Origin: Bacillota bacterium
GTDB lineage: Bacteria; Bacillota; Clostridia; Oscillospirales; Ruminococcaceae
Assembly (NCBI GenBank): GCA_023415575.1
Contig: JAEZKF010000006.1
Coordinates: 1-63,804, forward strand
Direction of reading: 5' to 3'
Length of the DNA: 63,804 nt
A program made the position numbers and the translations under genes. Positions 1-9,959 of this stretch are shown here, piece by piece. The notes under the pieces were generated by a model, which saw only the letters and a list, made by a program, of their open reading frames with translations, had not been told where the DNA came from and searched no databases. How positions within the stretch are numbered: the first letter of the stretch is position 1; each line of letters opens with the position of its first letter.

Positions 1-900
1 GGGGGTCAGTTTTGTGGTGGTCAGCGGAATATAAAACACGACTCTGCCAAAGGAGAAATCCTTTTTCGGGAAGGTGTTTGTCTTGCGCCTTTCCTGGGCA
101 ACGCGCGCAACGTCAATCTCGGTTACAATCAAGCCGTTTTCAAAGGGTACAGTCTCGCTTAAAATCTCGCCCTTTTCGGCAATCAGGTTATGACCTGAGA
201 ATACCGTATCGGTAGTGGACTCGCCATCCCCTGCGTCTGCATGTAAATATGCGCATACGAGGCGGGAGGACTGTGCCATCACAAGCTGGCGGCGGTTTTC
301 CTGCTTTGCAACGGTCTCAACGCAGGCACACAGGTTTGCAATCACGGTTGCGCCGGCTGTGGCAAGCGTAAGGGCAGGGGGAGTAGCACCCCAAAGGGTG
401 TCGCCGATATCGATTCCGAGGCAGAACTCGGGGTTCTGACGGCAGCTAAACAGCAGGTGGGGGCCAAAGGGAACCTCCTTGCCAAAGAGGGAGATAACAC
501 CCTCTTCGTCATCAGGCTCTGCAAAATGACGCAGCTCGCTTACCGGCAGGTTGTACTTGGGCACAACGCCGAGCACTTCGCCCTTGTAGGCCAGTACGGC
601 ACAGTCATACAGCTTGCCCTTATGGTCAAGAGGCATACCGAACGCGATAATCAGCTCAAGATTTGCAGTTTGCTCAACTATTTGTTTGGCGGCACTTAGC
701 GCGCCAGAAAGGAGGGTGTGCTGCAAAAACAGATCCCCCGCCGTATAACCGGTCAAACATAGTTCGGGCAATATTAGTAGCTTAGCGCCTTGCTCTGCGG
801 CATTCTTGGCTATTCGTATGATTTCACCTGAGTTGCACACGCAGTCCCCTATGCGGATATGCGGGGTTGCCGCTGCTACCTTAATAAAACCATGATCCAT
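1..900 (-). CDS. nadE: Glutamine-dependent NAD+ synthetase, N-terminal glutaminase domain (partial)
   Basis: The last step of NAD synthesis amidates nicotinic acid adenine dinucleotide, using ammonia released from glutamine by an N-terminal nitrilase-fold domain. The frame is open from an ATG at 900, preceded by AGGAAGGTGAT, to the window edge, giving 300 codons of glutaminase domain; the synthetase half lies outside. Family landmarks are the catalytic Glu in PELCLTGY (E46), the catalytic Lys in VPKYNLP (K115), and the later GESTTDTVFSGH block. The catalytic Cys, normally in the motif E-I-C-E-D-L-W, is absent: the sequence reads D-I-G-D-T-L-W with Gly at 166. If that is real, the domain cannot form the thioester intermediate and the enzyme would need free ammonia or another amidotransferase. 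It lies downstream of mutY on the same strand, 185 bp away. Family assignment is firm; loss of activity is inference. Confidence 0.88.
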   Translation of the reverse strand, partial: MDHGFIKVAAATPHIRIGDCVCNSGEIIRIAKNAAEQGAKLLILPELCLTGYTAGDLFLQHTLLSGALSAAKQIVEQTANLELIIAFGMPLDHKGKLYDCAVLAYKGEVLGVVPKYNLPVSELRHFAEPDDEEGVISLFGKEVPFGPHLLFSCRQNPEFCLGIDIGDTLWGATPPALTLATAGATVIANLCACVETVAKQENRRQLVMAQSSRLVCAYLHADAGDGESTTDTVFSGHNLIAEKGEILSETVPFENGLIVTEIDVARVAQERRKTNTFPKKDFSFGRVVFYIPLTTTKLTP

Positions 901-1085
901 CTAAGCAATCACCTTCCTTTTAAATTGTGCCGCAGGTTTGTCCTCCGGTTTATTTTTGCTTTTTACTAATTCTATCGCGAAGTGATAGAATTTGGGTTTA
1001 ATTGTAACATGATTATATCATTATTTCAATTTCTACTTTGATTAATCCTTTTTCGGATTTTCAATCACAAAATAGCGGAATTGTC

Positions 1086-2153
1086 CTATTTACTGGTGTT
1101 AAATTCATCCATATAATGCCCAAGATACGCCGCGAAAGCGGTGGGCAGGGTGTATTCGTTTTCAATCTGGTCTTTTGATGCAAACACAAGCGCGCTCGCT
1201 TGAATGCAGTCGCTTACTAAAACAAGATACCCCGTCATATGCCATTCGATATGGGTAAAGATATGCTTAGCGCGCGGCAACGGCAGGATGTGAGTCGGGT
1301 CAAACCCCATCTCAGCCACAGCCTGAATACACTCAGCCTCCGATAGTGTTCCTTCCGCGTTCGGCAGCTCCCACAGTCCTGCGAGCAGGCCGTTTTTTGT
1401 ACGTCTTCTCACCGCAAGACGGTCGCCGCACACGATTACAAATACCGTGCGGTTTTCAATCGTCCGCGGCTTTTTGGGGCTTTTTGCGGGGATAGTATCA
1501 GTTAATCCCTCGATACTTGCCCGGCATACTGAAGAGAGCGGGCAGACATCACACCGCGGGGCACCGTTTGGCAGACACACCGTAGCGCCAAGCTCCATCA
1601 GGGATTGGTTAAAATCCCCCACACGCGAGGAGGGCAGAATATCAGTAACCTGCTGCGTGATGCGCCTTTTCACACCCGCGTTTGCGATATCATCACTGTT
1701 TGCCGTAACACGGCTGATGACGCGTAACACGTTGCCGTCCACTGCAGGCACCCGTACACCAAACGCAATAGACGCAACTGCCCCGGCGGAGTACGGCCCA
1801 AGCCCCGGCAGCGAGCACAGGGCTTGAAAGTCGCTCGGGATAACACCGCCGTGTTCGTTTACGATAATGCGTGCCGCTTTTTGCAGATTGCGCACGCGGC
1901 TGTAGTAGCCAAGGCCTTCCCATAGCTTGAGCAGAACATCCTCGCTTGCATCGGCAAGGGAACGGACGTCAGGCAGAGTATCCATAAACCGCTCAAAATA
2001 CGGGATAACAGCCTCTACACGCGTTTGCTGCAGCATGATTTCAGACACCCACACGCGGTATGGGGTCGGCTCGCTGCGCCACGGCAGGACGCGCGCGTAT
2101 TTATCATACCAGTCTAATAGCAGGGGAACAATCGAAGAAAGCTCAAAATCCAT
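1086..2153 (-). CDS. mutY: A/G-specific adenine glycosylase MutY
   Basis: This base-excision repair enzyme removes adenine mispaired with 8-oxoguanine. The protein is 355 aa, normal for MutY. It has the catalytic Glu in SEIMLQQT (E38), a helix-hairpin-helix LPGLGPYSAGA at about 115-125, the catalytic Asp in VPAVDGNV (D139), and an iron-sulfur cluster loop with C193, C201, C204 and C210. The C-terminal third (from about 225) fits the NUDIX-like domain that recognises 8-oxoG. The start is the ATG at 2153, giving MDFELSSIVP; the DNA upstream diverges toward the large glucan synthase gene. It probably shares the strand direction, but not clearly a transcript, with nadE. Confidence 0.95.
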   Translation of the reverse strand: MDFELSSIVPLLLDWYDKYARVLPWRSEPTPYRVWVSEIMLQQTRVEAVIPYFERFMDTLPDVRSLADASEDVLLKLWEGLGYYSRVRNLQKAARIIVNEHGGVIPSDFQALCSLPGLGPYSAGAVASIAFGVRVPAVDGNVLRVISRVTANSDDIANAGVKRRITQQVTDILPSSRVGDFNQSLMELGATVCLPNGAPRCDVCPLSSVCRASIEGLTDTIPAKSPKKPRTIENRTVFVIVCGDRLAVRRRTKNGLLAGLWELPNAEGTLSEAECIQAVAEMGFDPTHILPLPRAKHIFTHIEWHMTGYLVLVSDCIQASALVFASKDQIENEYTLPTAFAAYLGHYMDEFNTSK

Positions 2154-2370
2154 CTATATACCATCCAGTGACTTGATTTTGTGACAAGCGTTTGCTGTGA
2201 CAGAGAGTCATTTCGCAAAACTCCAAAGTTATTATACCATAATCAAAATGACTCGCTATAGTAAAATCGCGTGCGGTTTGTGTAGCATTGTGTTAGCACC
2301 CCCAAATCGTGAATTTTTAGGCAGTGCTCCGTCAACAATATCGGTATCGCAAGACGAAGGAGCCGTTGCC

Positions 2371-5300
2371 GTGAAGACAGGATATTCCGATAACCCGATA
2401 GACAGGGCAAAGATTCCCGACAATCCTGCAAAAAGACGACCGGTTGCATTGCGCAAGAGTACGATGCGGGAGATTAAGACCTTATGGACACTCTACCGCC
2501 GCGTGTGCAGGGAACGCACCCGCACCAGCGCGTGGCAGTGGTTATACGATAACTATTATACCCTGCAGGCGGAAGGCCGCTCGGTCGTGCGGGCGCTTAA
2601 ACAGGAAAACCCGTTGCCGTGCATGGAAAACTCTTCGGTGCCTGTGGTTTATCACCTCATCAGCTCGATTTTTGTCGCAAAGCGCACCGAGCTTACAAGC
2701 GAAAACTTAGAGCAGTTTTTATGTGCCGTGCAGAAGAACACCCCGCTTTCGGTGGCGGAGCTGTGCTTTGTGCCCACAGTGCTTCGGTGTGCCTACATCA
2801 AGGTGTGCCGCGAGGCCTGCGAGATGGATGCAAAAGACGAGGATGCCGAAAGCCTGATTGCCTACGGTATTACTTCGCTGCGCGCAATCGGCGACATCTG
2901 CTTTGAGGATGTCCTCAACAACTGCAGCGTGGTGGAGCAGGTTTTGCAGCAGGACCCCACGGGCGACTACCCGAATATGGATGAGGAGAGCAAAAACCTC
3001 TACCGCTTTAAGATTTCGCGCATCGCAGCAGCACAGGGCATCGACGAACTGCAGGCAGCGCAGAACATGTTAAGCTATGCCCAAAAAGGCCAGGCTGGGC
3101 GTGAACGCCACATCGGCTATCCCATCTTTTTGGTGGATGATTCCGCCCAAAAGGCACAGGCAAAGGGCCGGTGTGCCTTGATACTCACCGCCGTCATTCC
3201 GCTGCTTCTCAGTATTACGTTCGGCTTATTCCTAAAGAGCATATGGGCGGCAATCCTTCTTTACCTGCCGCTTTGGGAGATTGTGCGCCCGCTTATCGAG
3301 CAGTTTGCCATGCGCGGCGTGCCCCCAACTGTTATACCGCGCATTGCGCTTGAGCGCGACCTGCCCCCCAATGCCTATACCCTCGTCACCGTGTCTATAC
3401 TCATGCCGAGACCAGAGGATGCCCCGGCCCTTGAAAAGCACCTGGAAAACCTGTATATCACAAACGGAGGAGCAGGCGTCGGGTTTATGGTGCTCGCCGA
3501 TTTCAAGGAGGACAAGGAGGCGACAAACCCGAAGGACAAGGCCATGCTGGCTGCTGCGCAGAACGTCATTACCCGCCTTAATGCCCGGTTTGGCGACCAC
3601 TTTTTTCTGCTGGTGCGCAAGCGCAGCTACAGCAAATCCAGCAAGCGTTTTGGCGGATGGGAGCGTAAACGCGGCGCCATCACCCAACTCGTTCGCCTTA
3701 TCAACGGGCAGAGCATCCCCCTGAAGCTCTTTTGTGGCAATATGGAAAACCTGCGCCGCACAAGATACATCTTAGCCCTGGATGCCGATACGGGGCTGTT
3801 GCTCGGTTCGGTGGCGCAGCTGGTCGGCGCTGCCATTCATCCGCTTAACCGCGCGGAGGTGTCCAAGGAGACGGGCACCGTCACGCGCGGCTTTGGTGTC
3901 TTTGTGCCCCGCATCAGCGTTAGCCTTGAGTCTGCCTACAAAACGGGCTTTACCAAAGTGATGGCCGGATGCGGCGGTGTTACCGCATACGGCAGCGTAT
4001 GCCCAAACCTGTATCAAGACCTATTCGGCTGCGGCGTGTTTTCGGGCAAGGGCCTTATTGACGTACAGGCGTTTTATGAGGTCATGGACCAGCGCTTTGA
4101 CGAAGGCGTCATCCTCTCGCACGACATCTTAGAGGGCGAGTACCTGCGCACCGCCTTTGTTTCGGATGTGGAGCTGACCGAGAGCTTTCCCAAGAATGCG
4201 GCAAGCTTTTTTTCACGCTTGCACCGGTGGATTCGCGGTGACATCCAAAACGCGCCCTTTATCCGTTCTAATATCCGCCGTGGCGGAGCTCAGGAACGCA
4301 ACGTCCTGCCAGCGGTTTCGCGCTACAAGCTGATTGATAATATCCGCCGCGCAACTACGCCGGTGGCGGCTTATCTTTGTATTGCCGTCGCGTTTTTCGT
4401 GGAGTCTCCGTTGCGCTACTCGCTTGCGCTCGGCGGCTTTTTTGCCATGACGGCACCCCAGCTGGTATCGGCTGCGGCAGCCATCTTCTCAAGCCGCGGC
4501 TTTGCGCTTTCGCGCGAGTACTATTCCAAGGTTCTTCCCGCAGCGCTCGAGAGTGTGTCGCAGGCCTTTTTCTCGTTTGTGTTCCTGCCCAAGCACGCCT
4601 TTGTTGCAGGGGATGCAATCATCCGCTCGGTATACCGCATGACGGTATCACACGAAAAACTTTTGGAATGGACCACAGCAGCCGACTCCGAGCGCGGAGG
4701 AAAGCGATTTATTTCCCATGCTCAGGACCTTTTACCCGGCATAATCACCGGTGTAGTTCTGCTGCTTTCATCAGCAAGCGTCTTAAGATTGTTTGGCATA
4801 TTGTTTTTGCTGTCCCCCTTTATCGCATTCTTCTCGGCACGTGAAATCGGAAGACAGGGCAGAAAGCTCGATGCCCAGACGCAGGATATCCTCACAGCCT
4901 ACGCCGCTATGATGTGGCGGTATTATGAAAAAACCTGTACGGCGCGCGATAACTACCTGCCGCCCGACAATGTGCAGGAGGCACCCACCTACGCCGTTGC
5001 CCACCGGACGTCCCCCACCAACATCGGTCTTATGCTTTTGTGCACCCTCGCTGCGCGTGATTTTCACTTTATCACAACCGAGGAGATGACCCTGCGTATC
5101 GAGCGAACCCTTGCCACAATCAAGCGTATGGAGCGGTTTTGCGGCAACCTTTATAACTGGTATGATACTAGAACACTTGCGCTTTTGCAGCCCGCCTTTG
5201 TGTCATCGGTGGATAGCGCAAACTTTTTGTGCTGTCTTGTTACTTTGCGCGAGGGGATTAAGGAATATATCACCGACCCCGTAAAGCTTAATAGCCTATG

Positions 5301-8300
5301 CGAGCAGATTAACACCTTGATTAACGAAGCAGATCTTTCAGTGTTTTACAACAAGCGCAAAAAGCTGTTCTCGGTGGGTTTTGATTGCGAGACCCAGAGC
5401 CTGAGCCGATCTCATTACGACCTTTTAATGAGCGAGGCGCGCTTGACAAGCTATTTTGCCATCGCCACCGGTCAGGTGCCCAAGAAACACTGGGGGGCCC
5501 TTGCCCGTACCCTTGCCCGTCAGGGTACCTTTGCGGGGCCAATCTCGTGGGGCGGCAGTGTGTTTGAGTACTTCATGCCCCATCTCCTCTTGCCCGTTTA
5601 TGAGGGCTCGCTTTTATACGAAGCCCTGCGCTTTTGCATCTACTGTCAAAAGCTGCGTGCTCGTTCGCTTTCCCTGCCCTGGGGTGTTTCGGAAAGTGGG
5701 TTTTACGCCTTTGATAATCAGTTAAACTATCGCTACAAAGCACACGGTGTTCAGAAGCTGGGGCTTGCCCGGGGACTCAACACCGAGTATGTAGTGTCGC
5801 CCTACTCCACCTTTCTTACCATGCAGCACGACCTTCACGGGGCCTTAAAGAACCTCGCTGAGCTTGAAAAGATCGGCATGATGGGTAAATGGGGCTTTTA
5901 TGAGGCGTGCGATTACACCTATCGCCGCACCGGGGCATACAAAAAGGGCATTGTACGCAGCTATATGGCCCACCATGTGGGCATGAGTATGCTTGCCGTG
6001 ACAAACGTTGTGTATGATGACTGCATGCAGCGCCGCTTTATGTCTGACCGCACCATGAAGGCTGCGGAAGAGCTTTTAAAAGAAAAGATTGTAGCAGGCA
6101 GTCTCATCTTTGAGGATGTACCCGATAGGGGAGAGCCGCCCCGCCACGGACGCGAAACCCCAAACGAGGAGGTGTATGCCGACGTGTCACCGCAAAATCC
6201 GCATGTGCAAATCCTTTCAAACGGCGAATTAACCACGGTGCTCAGCGACAGCGGCGCCCAGCATATCTCCTATGGCAGCATCGATATCACCCGCCGTACC
6301 ACCGACCCCCTGCGTGCCCCCTGCGGGGTATATTTTGTGGCAAAGATGCAGGACTGCATCGTCAGCGCCACTGCTGCCCCCTTTTATGATGACAAGGCTA
6401 AGCATGTGGCAAAGCTGTTCAGCTCAGGCGTGGAGTACTACGGCATAAAAGACAGTGTTGAGGCGGGTTTGCAGGTATGTGTGCACAGCGATTTGCCTGT
6501 CTGCCAATATATCGGTGTAGTCAAGAATAACTCCCCCAAAAAGGAGAAGGTGGAGGTTCTCATCTACTTTGAGCCGGCCCTTGCTCCCTTTCGGGATGTA
6601 GAGGCGCACCCGGCTTTTACCCGCCTCTTTTTGCAGGCGGCGTATGACCGCGCATCCGGCAGCTTAATCTTCAGCCGCCGAACCCGCCCGAACGAAACGG
6701 ATGCCAGCTTGGCATTTGGCTTTTTGGATGAAACAACTTTTGAATACGAAACAGTCAAGCACAATCTCTTATCGCTGCCCTATGGAATCGCCTCGCTTGG
6801 GCAGGCGTTTGACCGCCCGTTCCAGGGAGGGGAGGGGGTACCCGATGCCGTGTGTGCCATCCGCGCTTGGGCTGAGCTAGCCCCCGGGGCGCAGAAGGAA
6901 TTTACCTTTATCATCGCAGTGGACGACACCCAGGAAGGGGCTGTCTCCCGCGTTATTGCGGCGCGCCGCAGAGGGGTAATCGGGTCGGCCAAGGCTGCGC
7001 GTTCTCCGGTGGGCACAACAAAGCTTGAGGACTGCATCGGCCAGAGCGTGCTGCCCCAGCTGTTCTATCCGCGCCGCGAAACGCAGGAGAGCATGGCCGC
7101 CGCCCAGAAGAACGAGCTGGGCGTGCACGGCCTGTGGGGGCTTGCCATCTCAGGTGATTTCCCCATTGTGCTCATAGAGGTGAAAGACCCCGAGGATGTG
7201 GTGCGGTGCGAGGGCTACATTAAGCTTTTGCAAAAGCTGCGGGTCTGCAACGTCTTCTTCGACCTTGTGGTGATATACAACCACTCATCAAAGGAGGGCG
7301 ATGCCATACGCGAGGCCCTTGTCCAGCTTGCCCACGACTGCATGGCTGAGGACTTATTGGGTGCGCGCGTGGGTATTCACGCAGTAAACCTCGCTACCCA
7401 TGACACAAAAGTTCGCACCCTCTTGTACGCCGTGGCAAGCCATGTGGTTGAGCAGTCGCTGGTCCGTCAGCCCCAGCCCGCTTCGGATTATCATCCACTG
7501 CCCATTTTGCCCGCCGAAAAGGAGCGCCGTACCTTAGTGGGTGAAGACCGCATCATCGGTGGTGCCTTTACCCGTGGCCGTTTTTACGTCACGGGCACGC
7601 CCGAAGCGCCATGGTGTCACATCTTGTCAAACCCCGCCTTCGGCACCCTCGTGTCGGATAAGGCGCTGGGCTATACGTGGGCGGTCAACGCGCGCGAGAA
7701 CAAGCTCACTCCATGGTTTAACGACCTTGCGCTTGACAACATCGGCGAGATGGTTTTGCTTGACTGCAACAACACGCGTTATGACCTTGTAAACGGCTCG
7801 CTTGCATCATTCTCCGCTCAGGATGCCCTGTACGAGGGCAGGGTGGCAAACGGGCAAATTAAAACGAGTGTGACCGTTTCCATCTCTCCGTTTTCTTGTG
7901 CAAAGTATATTGATGTAATGCTTGAGAACACCACAAAGGAGGTGTTTGAAATCGAACTTAGCTATTACACCGAGCCGGTACTCGGCGTAAACCGCAGCAC
8001 ATCCCGCCACCTCATCCCCAGTCTGCAGGATGGTATGCTTACCATCACTAATCCCTTCAACACAGCAGTGGGAGGCTGCATGGGTGTGGGGTGCGACAAG
8101 AAGGATGTCTTCTACCATTGCGAGCGCGCATCTTTTTTGTGCGGCAAAACGGTTCCCGTACTGCCTTACCCGAATGATGACCCCTGCGCTGCAGTCATCC
8201 ACCCATTTAGGCTGCCGCCGAGCGGGCGATACACCGTTCGGTTTGTGTTAAGCTACGGCAGGGATGCAGGCACCTGTATCCGCCATGCAAGGATAAGCAC

Positions 8301-9780
8301 CCGCCAGCGCGAGTCCGAAAACAACATCTGGATTGATACCCCCGACCGCCTGCTCAACCACCTTATTAACACATGGCTGCCCCACCAGACCGAGCAGGCG
8401 CGGGTGATGGGCAGAACGGGCTACTACCAGTGCGGCGGCGCATGGGGCTTCCGCGACCAGCTTCAGGATATCTGCGCCACCATGCTGCTTGACCCCAAAC
8501 AGGCCCGCAGGCATATTCTGCGCGCAGCCCGCGTTCAGTTTAAGGAGGGCGACGTCCTGCACTGGTGGCACAGCCTGCCGGATCGTGGTGGCGGGATACG
8601 CGGTGTGCGTACCCGTTACAGCGATGACCTGCTCTGGCTGCCTTACGCTGTGTGCGAGTATCTCGAAAAGACGGATGACAATTCAATTCTTGATGTGCGC
8701 ATCCCCTATCTCGGTGGGGCCCAGCTGTCAGAGGGTGAGCACGAGCGCTACTTCGGCCCGCCCGTATCGGATGAAACAGGCGATTTGTATGACCACTGCT
8801 GCCGCGCCATCGACCGCGCCATGCGCCTGGGCGAGCACGGCCTGCCGCTTATCGGCAGCGGCGACTGGAACGACGGCTACAATCTGGTCGGCGCCGACGG
8901 CAAGGGCGAAAGCGTTTGGCTTGCCCTCTTCCTCTCCCTTGTGCTGGATAGGTTTGCGCCAATCTGCGAGCAGCGCGGGGATACAGCGCGCGCTGACCGC
9001 CTGCGCGACAACGCAACACTCTTGCGCAAGGCCGTGGACGATTACTGCTTTGACGGCGGCTGGTACCTGCGGGCCTTCTATGACGACGGCTCCAAGATGG
9101 GCAGCGCCTCCAGCGATGAATGCCGCATTGACTCACTGCCCCAAAGCTTTTCGGTGCTTGCGGGCATGCCCGACAAAGAGCGGGTCAAAACAGCGCTTGA
9201 GAACGCCTACACTCATCTGGTGGATAGTGAAAACGGCCTCGTCCGTCTGTTTACGCCCTCCTTTAATAAGGGCATGCAAATGCCGGGCTATGTCAAGGCG
9301 TATCCGGCGGGCATTAGAGAAAACGGCGGCCAGTACACCCACGGGGCCATCTGGTTTGCCCAGACCCTGCTCAAAGCCGGTATGGTGGAAAAGGGCTATG
9401 AGCTCTTGTGCATGATTAACCCCGCAAACAAGTACAAGGAAGAACGCACTGCACGGGCGTACAAGCTTGAGCCCTACTACCTTGCGGCAGATGTCTACAC
9501 CAACCCCTCAGCCTATGGCAGGGGAGGGTGGAGCATCTATACAGGCGCGGCGGGCTGGTACTACCGAACGGTGGTGGAGGACCTCTTGGGCGTTCACCTG
9601 CGCGGAAAGACAGTCGAGCTTACGCCCCGCATCCCCAAGGAGTGGGAGGGCTTTACCATGCGCCTTTCCTTCTTCGGCACCACCATCCGCGTGCGCGTAA
9701 GCTCCGAGTACACCGATGCCCCCGCCGCCACCAGCATTCCGCTTGACGGCGAGGTGCATGACATAAAGCTTTCCTGCTAG
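2371..9780 (+). CDS. Cyclic beta-glucan synthase-like protein (GT84 / glycoamylase-like / GH94)
   Basis: This giant protein of about 2,469 aa resembles cyclic beta-1,2-glucan synthases (NdvB/Cgs). GTG at 2371 is chosen because GAAGGAG sits 8 bases upstream; the frame stays open to 2197 but without such a site. Visible order: membrane segment near 270-305; family-84 glycosyltransferase domain with a DAD metal motif at 471-473 and R-x-x-R-W near 617-621; further membrane segments near 665-695 and 802-825; a glycoamylase-like domain at about 830-1250, which in cyclic glucan synthases performs cyclisation; beta-sandwich regions; and a C-terminal GH94 phosphorylase-like domain (about 1730-2460) with G-S-G-D-W-N-D-G at 2162-2169. 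Known members build, cyclise and trim beta-1,2-glucan at the inner membrane, using UDP-glucose. Product and linkage here are inferred from family. Monocistronic by layout; no transporter or glucanase lies next to it. Confidence 0.85.
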   Translation: MKTGYSDNPIDRAKIPDNPAKRRPVALRKSTMREIKTLWTLYRRVCRERTRTSAWQWLYDNYYTLQAEGRSVVRALKQENPLPCMENSSVPVVYHLISSIFVAKRTELTSENLEQFLCAVQKNTPLSVAELCFVPTVLRCAYIKVCREACEMDAKDEDAESLIAYGITSLRAIGDICFEDVLNNCSVVEQVLQQDPTGDYPNMDEESKNLYRFKISRIAAAQGIDELQAAQNMLSYAQKGQAGRERHIGYPIFLVDDSAQKAQAKGRCALILTAVIPLLLSITFGLFLKSIWAAILLYLPLWEIVRPLIEQFAMRGVPPTVIPRIALERDLPPNAYTLVTVSILMPRPEDAPALEKHLENLYITNGGAGVGFMVLADFKEDKEATNPKDKAMLAAAQNVITRLNARFGDHFFLLVRKRSYSKSSKRFGGWERKRGAITQLVRLINGQSIPLKLFCGNMENLRRTRYILALDADTGLLLGSVAQLVGAAIHPLNRAEVSKETGTVTRGFGVFVPRISVSLESAYKTGFTKVMAGCGGVTAYGSVCPNLYQDLFGCGVFSGKGLIDVQAFYEVMDQRFDEGVILSHDILEGEYLRTAFVSDVELTESFPKNAASFFSRLHRWIRGDIQNAPFIRSNIRRGGAQERNVLPAVSRYKLIDNIRRATTPVAAYLCIAVAFFVESPLRYSLALGGFFAMTAPQLVSAAAAIFSSRGFALSREYYSKVLPAALESVSQAFFSFVFLPKHAFVAGDAIIRSVYRMTVSHEKLLEWTTAADSERGGKRFISHAQDLLPGIITGVVLLLSSASVLRLFGILFLLSPFIAFFSAREIGRQGRKLDAQTQDILTAYAAMMWRYYEKTCTARDNYLPPDNVQEAPTYAVAHRTSPTNIGLMLLCTLAARDFHFITTEEMTLRIERTLATIKRMERFCGNLYNWYDTRTLALLQPAFVSSVDSANFLCCLVTLREGIKEYITDPVKLNSLCEQINTLINEADLSVFYNKRKKLFSVGFDCETQSLSRSHYDLLMSEARLTSYFAIATGQVPKKHWGALARTLARQGTFAGPISWGGSVFEYFMPHLLLPVYEGSLLYEALRFCIYCQKLRARSLSLPWGVSESGFYAFDNQLNYRYKAHGVQKLGLARGLNTEYVVSPYSTFLTMQHDLHGALKNLAELEKIGMMGKWGFYEACDYTYRRTGAYKKGIVRSYMAHHVGMSMLAVTNVVYDDCMQRRFMSDRTMKAAEELLKEKIVAGSLIFEDVPDRGEPPRHGRETPNEEVYADVSPQNPHVQILSNGELTTVLSDSGAQHISYGSIDITRRTTDPLRAPCGVYFVAKMQDCIVSATAAPFYDDKAKHVAKLFSSGVEYYGIKDSVEAGLQVCVHSDLPVCQYIGVVKNNSPKKEKVEVLIYFEPALAPFRDVEAHPAFTRLFLQAAYDRASGSLIFSRRTRPNETDASLAFGFLDETTFEYETVKHNLLSLPYGIASLGQAFDRPFQGGEGVPDAVCAIRAWAELAPGAQKEFTFIIAVDDTQEGAVSRVIAARRRGVIGSAKAARSPVGTTKLEDCIGQSVLPQLFYPRRETQESMAAAQKNELGVHGLWGLAISGDFPIVLIEVKDPEDVVRCEGYIKLLQKLRVCNVFFDLVVIYNHSSKEGDAIREALVQLAHDCMAEDLLGARVGIHAVNLATHDTKVRTLLYAVASHVVEQSLVRQPQPASDYHPLPILPAEKERRTLVGEDRIIGGAFTRGRFYVTGTPEAPWCHILSNPAFGTLVSDKALGYTWAVNARENKLTPWFNDLALDNIGEMVLLDCNNTRYDLVNGSLASFSAQDALYEGRVANGQIKTSVTVSISPFSCAKYIDVMLENTTKEVFEIELSYYTEPVLGVNRSTSRHLIPSLQDGMLTITNPFNTAVGGCMGVGCDKKDVFYHCERASFLCGKTVPVLPYPNDDPCAAVIHPFRLPPSGRYTVRFVLSYGRDAGTCIRHARISTRQRESENNIWIDTPDRLLNHLINTWLPHQTEQARVMGRTGYYQCGGAWGFRDQLQDICATMLLDPKQARRHILRAARVQFKEGDVLHWWHSLPDRGGGIRGVRTRYSDDLLWLPYAVCEYLEKTDDNSILDVRIPYLGGAQLSEGEHERYFGPPVSDETGDLYDHCCRAIDRAMRLGEHGLPLIGSGDWNDGYNLVGADGKGESVWLALFLSLVLDRFAPICEQRGDTARADRLRDNATLLRKAVDDYCFDGGWYLRAFYDDGSKMGSASSDECRIDSLPQSFSVLAGMPDKERVKTALENAYTHLVDSENGLVRLFTPSFNKGMQMPGYVKAYPAGIRENGGQYTHGAIWFAQTLLKAGMVEKGYELLCMINPANKYKEERTARAYKLEPYYLAADVYTNPSAYGRGGWSIYTGAAGWYYRTVVEDLLGVHLRGKTVELTPRIPKEWEGFTMRLSFFGTTIRVRVSSEYTDAPAATSIPLDGEVHDIKLSC

Positions 9781-9959
9781 TTATGTGTTAAGCCTTTGTG
9801 AATTTTAAACGGCAGTATGGCTTTGTGCGTTTTTGTGTGGTAAAATAATGAATAGTTTTATGAAGAACCGTATGTAAAAGTAGTAGCACAGTTAGCGGGA
9901 AGCGGTCTATAGGGGCCGTATTCCCGCTAAATCAAGGATAAATCGTGCGGAGGACAGGT

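Noticed and set aside
901..1085. ATTCTATC/GATAGAAT hairpin between mutY and nadE
   Set aside because: No T tract on the minus strand, so neither a terminator nor a named regulatory site can be supported.
2197..2370. In-frame N-terminal extension of the glucan synthase from ATG 2197
   Set aside because: No ribosome-binding site at 2197, and the extra 58 residues look non-coding; GTG 2371 has GAAGGAG at good spacing.
9781..9959. Promoter TAAAAT near 9840 for yfmF
   Set aside because: No -35 hexamer at acceptable spacing.
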